NCBI GenBank assembly: GCA_012026785.1
Contig: VEOW01000165.1
Location: forward strand, 1-33,986
From: Chloroflexota bacterium
GTDB taxonomy: Bacteria > Chloroflexota > Limnocylindria > Limnocylindrales > CSP1-4
Direction of reading: 5' to 3'
Length of the DNA: 33,986 nucleotides
Part shown: in pieces, positions 7,666-19,218 of the stretch
How the letters are laid out: each line of letters opens with the position of its first letter
Numbering within the stretch: the stretch's first letter is position 1
Made by a program: the position numbers and the translations under genes
The notes under the pieces: generated by a model
The model's database searches: none
The model's input: only the letters and a program-made list of their open reading frames with translations
Told to the model about the DNA's origin: nothing

Positions 7666-7806
7666 ATGGCGATGGCCTACTGCGTGAAGGACAAGATGAA
7701 GGTCGAAGTCCAGAACCCGCAGCAGATCACGATGAAGAACGGCAAGCCGGCGCTCCAGGGCACCTGCCCGAAGTGCGGCACCAAGGTCTTCAAGATCGGC
7801 GGCTGA
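7666..7806 (+). CDS. DUF5679-type small zinc-ribbon-like protein
   Basis: A 46-residue protein with an ideal ribosome-binding site (GAGGAGGA, 7651-7658). The pattern YCVKDKMKVEVQNPQQI, then a conserved K-NGKPALQGTC segment, then CPKCGTKVFKIGG, matches the DUF5679 family of tiny proteins from Chloroflexota and relatives. Those carry two Cys pairs. Here the first pair is C-x-x-D (CVKD) and only the second (CPKC) is intact, so zinc binding may be three-Cys/Asp or lost. It could be co-transcribed with the phosphorylase gene and is followed at once by a strong terminator. Function unknown. Confidence 0.8.
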   Translation: MAMAYCVKDKMKVEVQNPQQITMKNGKPALQGTCPKCGTKVFKIGG

Positions 7807-7828
7807 TCGGCCCCTTCATGCGGCAATC

Positions 7829-7866
7829 GACCCCCGTCGGGCAACCGACGGGGGTCATGTTGTTTC
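7829..7866 (+). terminator. Rho-independent terminator after the DUF5679 gene
   Basis: A perfect 12-bp stem GACCCCCGTCGG / CCGACGGGGGTC (7829-7840 and 7845-7856) with a GCAA tetraloop is followed by ATGTTGTTTC. It closes the phosphorylase-DUF5679 unit and insulates the glycolytic operon. Confidence 0.9.
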
Positions 7867-7925
7867 GGGACAGGTGTCTGTAATCCTCGGTGCCGGGGTG
7901 GCCAGGGGGTTCGGAGGGGGCCCCT

Positions 7926-7934
7926 TGGTAGAAT
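7926..7934 (+). promoter_or_regulatory. Extended -10 promoter of the ROK-gap-pgk-eno operon
   Basis: TGGTAGAAT matches the extended -10 consensus TGnTAnnnT. No -35 is recognisable at 17 bp. Transcription would begin near 7941, leaving about 29 nt before the predicted CTG start. Confidence 0.6.
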
Positions 7935-7969
7935 GACCTGGCACCCCGTTCGAACTTCGAGGTTTCGCC

Positions 7970-9043
7970 CTGTCCTCTCCGCCGGTCCTCGCTCTCGATC
8001 TCGGCGGCACCCGAATCCGTGCCGCGGTCGTGTTGCCTGATGGCGATCGCGTGGCCCGCGTCGAGACCGAGACGCCGAGCGCCGATGGGCCCGCCGCCGT
8101 CGTTCGAGCGTGCCAGGAGACCGTGGCGGCAGCCCGCGCCGATGCGCCATCGGAGGTCGTATCAGCGGTGGCCGGCGTGGGCATCTCGTCACCCGGTCCC
8201 CTCGACCCCTATGCCGGCATCGTCCTTGAGCCGCCCAACCTCGGGCCCGAGTTCCGCGACATCCCGCTCGCGGCGGCCCTCGCCGATTCGACCGGCCTGC
8301 CGGCCTTCCTCGATCGGGACACCAATGTCGCCGCCCTGGGTGAGCACGCCTTCGGCGCCGCCCGGGACGGCGCCGACTTCATCTACCTGACGGTCTCGAC
8401 CGGCGTCGGCGGCGCGATCGTCGCCGGCGGGCGCGTCTTCCACGGACCCGACGGGCTTGCCGGCGAGCTCGGCCACGTCCAGGTCGCGCTCGACGGGCCG
8501 CGCTGCGGCTGCGGCGGCGAGGCCCACGTCGAGGCCTTCGCCGGTGGCGCCTCGCTGGCGCGAGAGGCGCGGGCGCTCGTGATCGCGGGTGCGTCGCCAT
8601 TCCTGACGGAGCGGGCTCGGGCACTTGGTGAGGCCGAGGAGCTGTCGGCGAAGGATGTCGCCGAGGGCGCCCTGGCGGGCGATCCGGCCTGCGTCGAGCT
8701 CATGGATCGGGCCCGCCGGGCGCTGGCCGCGGCCTGCGTCGGCTACGTCCACGCCTTCAACCCGCACCGGATCGTCATCGGCGGCTCCATCGCCGAGGGC
8801 GAGGGCGAGCGGCTGCTCGAGCCCATCCGCGCCGCGATCGCTCGCGACGCCTTCGCCGTCTTCGCGCGGCGCGTCCGCGTCGTGCCGGCAGGGCTCGGCG
8901 GCGACGTCTCGCTCGCCGGCTGCCACCCGCTCGTCCTCAGCCGCCTCGAGGGCGAGCCCGCCACGACCAGGAGCGCCACGTCCATGCCATCGACCGCGCC
9001 GGCTGTCCCCGCCGGTGCCAGCCCAGGAGGTACCTCACGATGA
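7970..9043 (+). CDS. ROK-family sugar kinase, probable glucokinase
   Basis: Cytosolic ATP-dependent sugar kinase that would feed glucose-6-phosphate into glycolysis. The phosphate-1 motif [15 protein letters not shown] is encoded at about 7988-8029, before the first GTG (8030). In that frame the stop lies at 7934-7936 and the only plausible start codon between is CTG (7970), with GAGG upstream. A CTG start is therefore predicted. Other motifs are [13 protein letters not shown] (catalytic Asp), [17 protein letters not shown] and the zinc-type segment [10 protein letters not shown]. The usual third zinc Cys is His here. A tail of about 30 residues (Ala/Pro/Ser/Thr-rich) follows the fold. The stop overlaps the gap start (ATGA), indicating translational coupling. 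Substrate is inferred from context. Confidence 0.88.
   Translation: MSSPPVLALDLGGTRIRAAVVLPDGDRVARVETETPSADGPAAVVRACQETVAAARADAPSEVVSAVAGVGISSPGPLDPYAGIVLEPPNLGPEFRDIPLAAALADSTGLPAFLDRDTNVAALGEHAFGAARDGADFIYLTVSTGVGGAIVAGGRVFHGPDGLAGELGHVQVALDGPRCGCGGEAHVEAFAGGASLAREARALVIAGASPFLTERARALGEAEELSAKDVAEGALAGDPACVELMDRARRALAAACVGYVHAFNPHRIVIGGSIAEGEGERLLEPIRAAIARDAFAVFARRVRVVPAGLGGDVSLAGCHPLVLSRLEGEPATTRSATSMPSTAPAVPAGASPGGTSR
9025..9031 (+). promoter_or_regulatory. Consensus ribosome-binding site for gap
   Basis: AGGAGGT lies 8 bp before the gap ATG, inside the last codons of the ROK gene. Such a strong site allows gap to be made at a higher level than the coupled kinase. Confidence 0.8.
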
Positions 9044-10074
9044 CCGTCCGCGTCGGCATCAACGGCTTCGGCCGAATCGGCCGCCAATCGCTCAAGGCGA
9101 TCCTCGAGCGGGCGCCCGATCTCGAGGTCGTGGCCGTCAACGACCTCGTCGACACGAGCCTCAATGCGCTGCTGTTCAAGCACGACTCAACGTACGGGGC
9201 CTACGAGGGCACGGTGGACCACACCGACGACGCGCTGGTCATCGACGGTCGCGAGATCAAGGTCCTCAAGGAGAAGGATCCTGCCAACCTGCCGTGGGGC
9301 GACCTGGGCGTGGACATCGTCCTGGAGTCGACGGGGAGCTTCACCGACGCCGAGAAGGCCCGCGCCCACATCACCGCGGGGGCCCGGAAGGTCGTCATCA
9401 GCGCGCCCGCCAAGAACGAGGACATCACCGTCGTCCTGGGCGTGAACGAGGACCGCTACGACCCCGACAACCATCACATCATCAGCAACGCCAGCTGCAC
9501 CACCAACTGCCTGGCCCCGGCTGCGAAGGTCGTCCACGACGCGTTCACGATCGAGCGCGGGCTGATGAACACGATCCACAGCTACACCAACGACCAGCGG
9601 ATCCTCGACGTCGCCCACAAGGATCCCCGCCGGGCCCGAGCGGCCGGTCAGAACATCATCCCGACGACGACCGGCGCGGCGAAGGCCCTCGCGCTCGTCA
9701 TCCCCGATCTCAAGGGCAAGTTCGACGGCTTCAGCCTCCGCGTCCCGACCCCGACGGTGAGCGTCGTCGACTTCACGGCGGACGTCTCGCGGTCCACGAG
9801 CGCGGAGGAGCTCAACGCGGCCTTCCAGGCCGCGGCCGAGGGCCCGATGAAGGGCATCCTGGGGGTTTCGGAGGAACCGCTGGTGTCATCCGATTTCCGG
9901 GGTGACTCGCGCTCCTCGATCATCGACGCCAGGAGCACGATGGTGCTCGGCGGCACCATGGTCAAGGTCATCGCCTGGTACGACAACGAGTGGGGCTACA
10001 GCTGCCGCTGCGCCGACCTGCTGGCCCTCGTCGCCTCGCGCCTCCCCGCCGGGACGGCCCGGACCGCCGCCTGA
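9040..10074 (+). CDS. gap: Glyceraldehyde-3-phosphate dehydrogenase
   Basis: Oxidises glyceraldehyde-3-phosphate with phosphate and NAD+ to 1,3-bisphosphoglycerate. The 344 residues include the Rossmann motif INGFGRIGR at the N-terminus, VAVNDLVDT (an Asp after strand 2, favouring NAD over NADP), and the catalytic segment [13 protein letters not shown] with Cys and downstream [22 protein letters not shown] sits near the C-terminus. Length is close to the usual 330-340, with a short Ala/Thr tail. It is the second gene of the operon; pgk follows after 41 bp and uses the product. Confidence 0.97.
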   Translation: MTVRVGINGFGRIGRQSLKAILERAPDLEVVAVNDLVDTSLNALLFKHDSTYGAYEGTVDHTDDALVIDGREIKVLKEKDPANLPWGDLGVDIVLESTGSFTDAEKARAHITAGARKVVISAPAKNEDITVVLGVNEDRYDPDNHHIISNASCTTNCLAPAAKVVHDAFTIERGLMNTIHSYTNDQRILDVAHKDPRRARAAGQNIIPTTTGAAKALALVIPDLKGKFDGFSLRVPTPTVSVVDFTADVSRSTSAEELNAAFQAAAEGPMKGILGVSEEPLVSSDFRGDSRSSIIDARSTMVLGGTMVKVIAWYDNEWGYSCRCADLLALVASRLPAGTARTAA

Positions 10075-10115
10075 CGGCGAGCGGCTGACCCCTGGCACGC
10101 TTCGGAGAGAGAACC

Positions 10116-13329
<3,214 letters not shown>

Positions 13330-13347
13330 CGACCCGCGATTCGAAGA

Positions 13348-13376
13348 TTGAGTCGCCGTCCCCGTTCGGCTACCCA
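13348..13376 (+). promoter_or_regulatory. Tentative promoter of the sigma-factor operon
   Basis: TTGAGT (13348-13353), 17 bp, then TACCCA (13371-13376). The -35 is good and the -10 lacks the final T. Alternatively this is an ECF-type self-recognised promoter that I cannot resolve. Confidence 0.3.
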
Positions 13377-13423
13377 TACCGAACAATGGCGCCGCACCCA
13401 GCGGCCCCATGGTCGGGAGAGGC

Positions 13424-13972
13424 ATGGACACCGAGCTGGTGATCCGGGCGCAGCGCGGCGACGAGGAGGCCTTCGCGAGCCTCGCCGTGGCCGTCGGCGA
13501 CCGGCTCCATGCCGTGTCGTGCAGGATCCTGCGCGACATCGACCTCGCCGAGGACGCCACGCAGCAGGCGCTGCTCGCCATCTGGCGGGACCTCCCGACC
13601 CTTCGCGATCCGGCCCGCTTCGAGGCCTGGTCGTACCGGCTCCTGCTGCGTGCCTGTTACGCCGAGGGACGCCGGACCCGCCGCTGGGCGCCGAACCTTC
13701 GCCTGCTGCCGGCTGACGAGCCGGCCGGCGGCGACGGTCTGAGCTCGGTCCACGATCGGGACCAGCTCGAGCGCGGCTTCCGCCGGCTATCGATCGACCA
13801 TCGCGCGGTGGTGGTCCTGCACCACTTCCTCGACATGCCGCTCGAGGCGGTCGCCGAGACCCTCTGCGTCCCGCCCGGGACGGTCAGATCCCGACTACAT
13901 CACGCGATGCGCGGGCTCCGCGCGGCGCTCGACGCCGACGCCCGTCCTGCCGCGCAGGAGGCGATCCGATGA
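13424..13972 (+). CDS. ECF-type RNA polymerase sigma factor
   Basis: A 182-residue sigma-70-family protein consisting of regions 2 and 4 only, hence ECF class. Region 2 (about residues 5-75) has LVIRAQRGDEEAFASLA and IDLAEDATQQALLAIWRDL. Region 4 (about 110-170) has FRRLSIDHRAVVVLHHFLD and a helix-turn-helix with VPPGTVRSRLHHAMRGLR. I chose the ATG at 13424 (MDTELVIR) over one at 13409, because GGGAGAGG precedes the former. The stop overlaps the next start (ATGA), which pairs it with the membrane protein downstream, as is usual for sigma/anti-sigma pairs. The target regulon is unknown. Confidence 0.9.
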   Translation: MDTELVIRAQRGDEEAFASLAVAVGDRLHAVSCRILRDIDLAEDATQQALLAIWRDLPTLRDPARFEAWSYRLLLRACYAEGRRTRRWAPNLRLLPADEPAGGDGLSSVHDRDQLERGFRRLSIDHRAVVVLHHFLDMPLEAVAETLCVPPGTVRSRLHHAMRGLRAALDADARPAAQEAIR

Positions 13973-14898
13973 GCACCGAACGCGAAACGACGCGCGTCGT
14001 CCGGGCGTGGCTGGAGGAGGGCGTGACGGCACTCCCGGACCGCGTCCTGGATGCCGTCCTCGACCAGCTCCCCGCGACCCCACAGCGCCGGCCGTGGTGG
14101 CGGGCGTGGAGGTCTCCCTATATGAACAATCCCGTTCGCATCGCGATCGCGGCCGCGGCCGTGCTCGTGGTGGCACTCGTCGGCTACGAGTTCCTGCCGT
14201 CGAACACCGGCAGTGGCGGTCCGCCGACGACCACTCCATCCGCGGCGCCATCGCCCACGCTCGCGGCAGCGCCGACCTCGACTGTCCTGCCAACCCTTCC
14301 GGGCTCCGGGCCGATCGGGGCCGGCAAATACACGATCTTTCCGGACGGCCTGCGCGGCTACGTTTCGCTCACGATGGAGGTCCCGGCCGGCTGGGAGGGC
14401 TGCTGCGCCGCGCCAGGTTGGATCGTCTACAACGGAGGGGCGAGCGCCTGGCTCACCGGTGCCGCGATCCTCGTTGGTGATGTCACGGGCCTTGTCGTGT
14501 ACGGCGACTCCTGCCGGTGGCAGTCGAGCCCGACATCGAAACCGGTTGGCGCCGACGCGTTCGCGGCGGCCCTCGCCGCTCAACCCGGACGGCAGGCCAG
14601 CCAGCCTCGAGCCGTCACGGTCGCGGGTCTGCCTGGCGTTCACGTACGCCTTACCGTCCCGGATGACCTGCAGACCACGACCCAGTCCGACGGGGACCTC
14701 ACGTTCGTCGACTGCGACGCCGGCGAGTACCGGAGCTTCGACGGGCGGCATCACCAGGGCCTGTCGCAGATCGACGACTTCTACTTCGTCGACGTCGGCT
14801 CAAGGACTCTGGTGTTCGACATCTTCTCCTTCCCCGGCAGCCCCGCATCGGCCGTCCCCGAGCTCGAGGCGATGCTCGCGTCCGTGGAGATCGACTGA
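13969..14898 (+). CDS. Putative membrane-anchored anti-sigma partner with extracytoplasmic domain
   Basis: A 309-residue single-pass protein. A cytoplasmic segment of about 55 residues (RVVRAWLEEGVTALPDRVLDAVLDQL) is followed by one transmembrane helix (about 57-77, AIAAAAVLVVALVGYEFL) and a Ser/Thr/Pro linker (about 80-115). A secreted domain of about 190 residues then has several Cys (GCCAAPGW, DSCRW, VDCDAG). The order and the four-base overlap with the ECF gene are those of an anti-sigma factor. The canonical zinc anti-sigma motif (H-x3-C-x2-C) is absent from the N-terminal segment, so inhibition would need another interface. The extracytoplasmic domain could sense an envelope signal. Function is inferred from context only. 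Confidence 0.7.
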   Translation: MSTERETTRVVRAWLEEGVTALPDRVLDAVLDQLPATPQRRPWWRAWRSPYMNNPVRIAIAAAAVLVVALVGYEFLPSNTGSGGPPTTTPSAAPSPTLAAAPTSTVLPTLPGSGPIGAGKYTIFPDGLRGYVSLTMEVPAGWEGCCAAPGWIVYNGGASAWLTGAAILVGDVTGLVVYGDSCRWQSSPTSKPVGADAFAAALAAQPGRQASQPRAVTVAGLPGVHVRLTVPDDLQTTTQSDGDLTFVDCDAGEYRSFDGRHHQGLSQIDDFYFVDVGSRTLVFDIFSFPGSPASAVPELEAMLASVEID

Positions 14899-14915
14899 CA
14901 ATCTCGAACGGCAAA

Positions 14916-14955
14916 CGCCGCCGGCGACCTCGTGGCCGGCGGCGCCTTCGTCGCT
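14916..14955 (+). terminator. Hairpin terminator after the sigma/anti-sigma genes
   Basis: A 10-bp perfect stem CGCCGCCGGC / GCCGGCGGCG (14916-14925 and 14935-14944) with a 9-nt loop follows the stop by 17 bp. The downstream CCTTCGTCGCTG holds only scattered T, so termination may be incomplete. Confidence 0.6.
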
Positions 14956-15222
14956 GCCCGGAACTCGGCGCGCCTATCTTTGAACGGTTCGGACGCGAAT
15001 CCCGCCATTACCGCGTTCGACCAGAAGGTCGACACAAAGGCGAGGGATGAGTAGCGACAACCGACCTGGTACGACGGGCGAGGGACGGGGACCGGGCCGC
15101 GTACGATGTCCTCGTCACGCACTCGATCGACGCCGTCCGTGATCGCGATCGCCTCGCATCCGGACTCCAGCGCGGACCTCGCCAACCCGCCGGTGTTCGA
15201 TCGTTCTGCAGAGCTCGAGGAC
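14956..15222. other. Intergenic stretch without a supported gene
   Basis: Between the hairpin terminator and the convergent S20 gene I find no RNA gene, convincing small CDS or repeat. A TACGAT hexamer at 15101-15106 runs directly into an ATG, but the frame it opens lies antisense to S20 for most of its length and shows only the shadow of the Lys/Ala codons. No terminator is evident for S20 on the minus strand. Confidence 0.5.
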
Positions 15223-15873
15223 TTAGCTCTTCGCCGCCTTCTTCGCGGCGGGCTTCGTGGCCGTCGCCTTCTTCGCGGCGGGTTTGGTGGCCGTCGCCTT
15301 CTTGGTTGCGGCGGGCTTCGTGGCCGTCGCCTTCTTGGTTGCGGCGGGCTTCGACGCCGTGGCTGCGTGCTTCGCCGGCGACACCGTCGCCTTCGGCGCC
15401 ATGTCCGCGGTGGTCTCGGCGCGGGCCGTCTTCGTGAGCGCGGCGCGGGCCTTGCCGGCGGCGGTCTGGGCGCCCTTGGCCTTGTCGGCCTTGCCGGCTG
15501 CGATGCGGGCCTTGGCGGCTTTCTGGGCCGCGGCCTTGCCCACGGTCTTGGTCTTGCCCTTGGCAACGACGGCCGTGCCTTCGAGCAGGTCGTTGATCTT
15601 GATCGCCAGGCGCGACTTGCGACGAGCGGCCGCGTTCGGGTGGATCGCGCCGACCTTGGCCGCCCGATCGAGGGCGCTCATCGCCTCGGACAGGGCTGCC
15701 TGGGGATCCTGACCGTCGGTCGGCGTCGAGGCGACGTCGAGCGCCTTGCGAACCAGGGTCTTCGCGGCGGTGCGCCGCGGGGCGAGGACCTCGTGCCGGC
15801 GCTCGGAGCTGCGGACGCGCTTCAGGCCGGACGGCGAGCGAGCGCCGGTCCACTTGCGGGGCGTTCTGGCCAA
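15223..15873 (-). CDS. rpsT: Ribosomal protein S20 with long histone-H1-like tail
   Basis: Small-subunit protein that binds 16S rRNA. Residues 1 to about 95 form the S20 three-helix domain: VRSSERRHEVLAPRRTAAKTL, then ALSEAMSALDRAAKVGAIHPN, then AAARRKSRLAIKINDLL. S20 is normally about 85-90 residues, but this protein has 216. The extra 120 are almost only Ala, Lys and Thr, ending in repeats of KKATATKPAA, and resemble eukaryotic H1 or bacterial HU/histone-like C-terminal tails. Start is TTG (15873-15871) with GAGAGG upstream (15889-15884). The gene stands alone, with its own extended -10 promoter. No stop or frameshift separates domain and tail. The tail could bind rRNA or DNA non-specifically. 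Confidence 0.9.
   Translation of the reverse strand: MARTPRKWTGARSPSGLKRVRSSERRHEVLAPRRTAAKTLVRKALDVASTPTDGQDPQAALSEAMSALDRAAKVGAIHPNAAARRKSRLAIKINDLLEGTAVVAKGKTKTVGKAAAQKAAKARIAAGKADKAKGAQTAAGKARAALTKTARAETTADMAPKATVSPAKHAATASKPAATKKATATKPAATKKATATKPAAKKATATKPAAKKAAKS
15233..15361 (-). repeat. rpsT: Tandem 30/33-bp coding repeats in the S20 tail
   Basis: Four imperfect units (30 to 33 bp) each encode a KKATATKPAA-like decapeptide with an optional extra Ala or Thr. On the plus strand they share the segment GCCGTCGCCTTCTT. The near-identity at DNA level suggests recent duplication, so the copy number may vary between strains or be misassembled. Confidence 0.8.
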
Positions 15874-15965
15874 GGAGTCTGAACCTCTCGAGATGCGCGC
15901 CGGGTCGCGCTGCTGATCGGGTCCGGGCGCGGGCGGGGCGGGTAGAGCCCCGGGCGCGAACGCGG

Positions 15966-15974
15966 ATGGTACCA
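15966..15974 (-). promoter_or_regulatory. Extended -10 promoter of rpsT
   Basis: The minus strand reads TGGTACCAT, matching TGnTAnnnT. No good -35 accompanies it. Transcription would begin near 15959, giving a leader of about 85 nt. That is long enough for S20 autoregulation, although I see no specific structure. Confidence 0.5.
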
Positions 15975-16030
15975 GAAGGCACCGTCGAAACCGTCACGAG
16001 GGGCTTCCGCGGCTGTCACACTCGCGCTCG

Positions 16031-16894
16031 ATGGTGGCGATCGTCGGCGGCCTCGGTGCCGCACTGTCGTGGGCCATCGCCACCCTGGCCTCCTCTCGCT
16101 CGAGCCGGATGATCGGCGCCGCGTCGGTCCTCGGGTGGGTGATGGCGGTCGGCCTGGTCGTGGCGATCGGACCGGCCCTGCTCGTTCGCCCGAACCAGTT
16201 CGGGCCGCCCGAGCTCATCGGGCTGATCGTGCTCGGGCTGGCCCACAACACCGGCCTGCTACTCGCGTATCGGGCCCTCTCGATCGGCCAGGTCGCGATC
16301 GTGGCCCCGATCGTCGCCACCGAGGGCGCGGTCGCGGCGCTGCTGTCCGTTGCCCTTGGCGAGGAGCTGGCGATCACCACCGCGGCCCTGCTGGGGGTCA
16401 TTGCCGTGGGCGTCGTCCTCGCCGCGGCCGAGCGACCTCGCCGCGGCCAAACCACGGCCTCCCTGGACACCGCCCCTGTTCGACGCGCCGCGCTCCTCGC
16501 GATCGCCGCGGCCTGTGCGTTCTCGGTCGGGCTCGTGCTGTCGGGCCGCATGGGCGCCGCGGGCATGCCGCCGGCGTGGGTCATCGTCGCGTCGCGGAGC
16601 GTCGGGGTGGCGATCATCGTCGTGCCATTGCTGGCCCTGCGGCAGTTCCGAATCTCGCGCCCTGCAGCGCCGCTGGTCGTCCTGTCGGGGATCCTCGAGG
16701 CCGCCGGGACCGCGCTCTACGTCGTGGCCGGCAGCCACGGCGTGGCGGTTGCGGCCGTCCTGTCCTCGCAGTTCGCGGCGATCGCGGCGATCGGCGGGTT
16801 CCTGCTCTTCGGCGAGCGCCTGCAGCGCCTCCAGTTCGTCGGCGTCGCGACGATCGCCGTCGGGATCACGCTGCTCGCCGCCATGACCGCGTAG
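16031..16894 (+). CDS. EamA-family (DMT superfamily) transporter
   Basis: A 287-residue polytopic membrane protein with about ten hydrophobic helices in two tandem EamA halves. The first half opens with [18 protein letters not shown] and contains [20 protein letters not shown], then [20 protein letters not shown]. The second half, starting near residue 155 ([18 protein letters not shown]), has [21 protein letters not shown] and [19 protein letters not shown]. Such proteins export metabolites or amino acids; the substrate cannot be read from sequence. No strong ribosome-binding site precedes the ATG. The gene is divergent from rpsT and 15 bp upstream of the DinB-like gene. Confidence 0.88.
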   Translation: MVAIVGGLGAALSWAIATLASSRSSRMIGAASVLGWVMAVGLVVAIGPALLVRPNQFGPPELIGLIVLGLAHNTGLLLAYRALSIGQVAIVAPIVATEGAVAALLSVALGEELAITTAALLGVIAVGVVLAAAERPRRGQTTASLDTAPVRRAALLAIAAACAFSVGLVLSGRMGAAGMPPAWVIVASRSVGVAIIVVPLLALRQFRISRPAAPLVVLSGILEAAGTALYVVAGSHGVAVAAVLSSQFAAIAAIGGFLLFGERLQRLQFVGVATIAVGITLLAAMTA

Positions 16895-16909
16895 CCTCAC
16901 AATCGGAAC

Positions 16910-17413
16910 GTGACCGATCAGGCCTGGCTGACGAGCCTTCGAACCCAGCTTCTGGAGCTCCTGGACGCGCATGGTGCCCACATGCCGTTCGAGGCGGCCG
17001 TTGCCGATTTCCCGATCGAGGCGATCAACCGGCCGTGCCCCGAGCTGCCCTACACGCCGTGGCACCTGCTCGAGCACATCCGGATCGCCCAGTTCGACAT
17101 CCTCGACTACATCCGCAATCGCGGCTACCTGGAGCCGACGTGGCCCGACGAATACTGGCCCGCGCGCGACGCGACCACGACCCGCGAGGGCTTCGACGAG
17201 ACGATCGCCGCCTTCCACCGCGACCGCGACGCCCTGAAGGAGATCGTCTCCGACCCGGCGACGGACCTGTTCGCGACGATCCCCGGCACGCCCGGACACA
17301 GCCTCGTTCGCGAGATCCGGATCCTCGGCGCCCACAACGCCTACCACCTCGGCGAGTTCGCCATCCTCCGCCAGGTGATGGGCACCTGGCCGCCCGACCG
17401 CGAGGGCCCGTGA
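16910..17413 (+). CDS. DinB-like four-helix metalloprotein
   Basis: A 167-residue protein of the DinB/YfiT-like superfamily, which binds a divalent metal through three His within a four-helix bundle. Visible candidate ligands are the His residues in [13 protein letters not shown] (about 45-57) and in [16 protein letters not shown] near the C-terminus. Some family members are thiol-dependent transferases (bacillithiol, mycothiol); others have no known role. Start is GTG. CACAAT six bases upstream could be a -10 for a leaderless transcript. The stop overlaps the lepA start. Confidence 0.85.
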   Translation: MTDQAWLTSLRTQLLELLDAHGAHMPFEAAVADFPIEAINRPCPELPYTPWHLLEHIRIAQFDILDYIRNRGYLEPTWPDEYWPARDATTTREGFDETIAAFHRDRDALKEIVSDPATDLFATIPGTPGHSLVREIRILGAHNAYHLGEFAILRQVMGTWPPDREGP

Positions 17414-19218
17414 TCCCAGCCGACCGCCTGCGGAACTTCTCGATCATCGCCCACATCGACCACGGCAAGTCGACGCTGGCCGATCGGCTGCTGGAGCTGA
17501 CCCATACGATCGATGCCCGCCAGATGACGAGCCAGGTCCTCGATTCGATGGATCTCGAGCGCGAGAAGGGCATCACGATCAAGGCCCGCGCCGTCCGGCT
17601 GGAATACACGGCGAACGACGGGCAGCTGTACGGGCTGAACCTCATCGACACGCCCGGGCACGTCGACTTCAGCTACGAGGTTAGCCGCAGCCTCCAGGCC
17701 TGCGAGGGCGCGATCCTCGTCGTCGATGCGGCCCAGGGCGTCGAGGCCCAGACACTGGCCAACGTCCACCTCGCGCTGCGCGAGGGACTGACGATCATCC
17801 CGGTCCTCAACAAGATCGACCTGCCCTCCGCGCAGCCGGAGGTCGTGATGGAGGAGCTGGAGACCGCGCTCGCGATCCCGCGCGAGGAGGTCCTCCTCGT
17901 CTCGGCCAAGGAGGGCACCGGCGTGCCGGAGGTTCTCGAGGCGATCGTGGCCCGGATCCCGGCGCCGAAGGGCGACGCCCAGGCGCCCCTGCGCGCGCTC
18001 GTCTTCGACTCGCACTATGACCCCTACAAGGGCGTCATCGTCTACGTCCGCCTGGAGGAGGGGACGCTCCACGACCACGACCGGGTCCGGCTGATGGCCT
18101 CGAAGGCCGAAACCGAGTTGCTCGAGCTGGGGGTGTTCCGGCCGCAGCTCGTGCCGGTGAAGGCATTGCGGGCCGGCGAGGGCGGCTACGTGGCCACGGG
18201 CCGCAAGAACGTCCGCGAGGCCCAGGTCGGCGACACCATCACGACCGTTGCCCGTCCCGCGTCACAGCCCCTGCCGGGGTACCAGGAAGCCAAGAGCCTC
18301 GTCTTCGCCGGCATCTACCCGGTCTCGGGGGAGGACTATCCGCTGCTCCGCGACGCGATCGAGAAGCTCCACCTCAACGACGCCTCGTTCACCTTCGAGC
18401 CGGAGAGCTCGGTGGCGCTCGGCTTCGGGTTTCGGTGCGGCTTCCTGGGCCTGCTCCACATGGAGATCGTCCAGGAGCGCCTCGAGCGCGAGTTCGACCT
18501 CGAGCTGATCGCCTCGGCACCGTCGGTCGAGTACGAGGTCGTTCGAACCCAGGGCCGGGGGATCGTTCGAGTCGACAACCCGTCCAAGCTGCCGCCGGTC
18601 GGCGAGATCGAGGAGATCCGCGAGCCGTGGGTCCGGGTCTCGGTCGTCACGCCGGCCCAGTACATCGGCGCCCTCATGGAGCTGTCGACGAACCGCCGTG
18701 GCGAGTTCATCGACCTCGAGTACCTCGATCCGACGCGGGTCCTGATGCGCTTCGAGATGCCGCTCGCCGAGCTGATCGTCGACTACTACGACCAGCTCAA
18801 GACCCGGACCGCCGGCTACGCCTCGATGGACTACGAGGAGGCCGGCTATCGCCCCGCGAACCTCGTCCGGCTCGACGTCCTCGTCGCCGGCGAGCCGGTC
18901 GACGCGCTGTCGATGATCGTCCACCGCGAGGCCGCCGCACCCCTCGGCCGAACGCTGGTCGGTCGCCTCCGCGAGCTGATCCCGCGGCAGATGTTCGAGG
19001 TCCCGATCCAGGCCGCCATCGGCTCGAACGTCGTTGCGAGGGAAACCGTCCGGGCCATGCGCAAGAACGTCCTCTCCAAGTGTTACGGTGGCGACATCAC
19101 CCGGAAGCGGAAGCTGCTCGAGAAGCAGCGGGAGGGCAAGCGCCGGATGAAGCGGGTCGGTTCGGTCGAGATCCCCCAGGAGGCGTTCCTGGCCATGCTC
19201 CGGACGGACGCCTCGTGA
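17410..19218 (+). CDS. lepA: Elongation factor 4 (LepA), ribosomal GTPase
   Basis: Translational GTPase of 602 residues, the normal length, affecting ribosome assembly or back-translocation under stress. Start is GTG ([22 protein letters not shown]), overlapping the DinB-like stop by four bases. G motifs are AHIDHGKST (G1, 14-22), [11 protein letters not shown] (G2), IDTPGHVDF (G3), LNKIDLP (G4) and VSAKEGTG (G5). EF-G-like domains follow (FCRC-type [16 protein letters not shown]). The LepA-specific C-terminal domain ends with [20 protein letters not shown] and [17 protein letters not shown]. Any longer frame reading from upstream is not coding. Confidence 0.98.
   Translation: MIPADRLRNFSIIAHIDHGKSTLADRLLELTHTIDARQMTSQVLDSMDLEREKGITIKARAVRLEYTANDGQLYGLNLIDTPGHVDFSYEVSRSLQACEGAILVVDAAQGVEAQTLANVHLALREGLTIIPVLNKIDLPSAQPEVVMEELETALAIPREEVLLVSAKEGTGVPEVLEAIVARIPAPKGDAQAPLRALVFDSHYDPYKGVIVYVRLEEGTLHDHDRVRLMASKAETELLELGVFRPQLVPVKALRAGEGGYVATGRKNVREAQVGDTITTVARPASQPLPGYQEAKSLVFAGIYPVSGEDYPLLRDAIEKLHLNDASFTFEPESSVALGFGFRCGFLGLLHMEIVQERLEREFDLELIASAPSVEYEVVRTQGRGIVRVDNPSKLPPVGEIEEIREPWVRVSVVTPAQYIGALMELSTNRRGEFIDLEYLDPTRVLMRFEMPLAELIVDYYDQLKTRTAGYASMDYEEAGYRPANLVRLDVLVAGEPVDALSMIVHREAAAPLGRTLVGRLRELIPRQMFEVPIQAAIGSNVVARETVRAMRKNVLSKCYGGDITRKRKLLEKQREGKRRMKRVGSVEIPQEAFLAMLRTDAS

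Noticed and set aside
14977-15010. GGTTCG...GAATCCCGCC resembling a tRNA T-arm
   Set aside because: The spacing between the T-loop-like parts is wrong and no acceptor or anticodon arm can be formed.
15106-15882. 258-codon plus-strand frame antisense to rpsT, opened by a TACGAT-ATG
   Set aside because: Its sequence is the complement of the Lys/Ala codons of S20, giving Leu/Gly/Arg runs with no recognisable domain. The S20 domain is certain on the other strand.
15994-16019. Two TCAC motifs 22 bp (2 x 11) apart between rpsT and the EamA gene, resembling the phased arrays
   Set aside because: The intermediate unit is missing and two 4-mers at this spacing are expected by chance.
16069-17409. 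Upstream extension of the lepA frame into a 1,049-codon fusion
   Set aside because: The extension reads the EamA and DinB genes out of frame as Arg/Pro-rich noise. LepA with the GTG at 17410 has the normal length.
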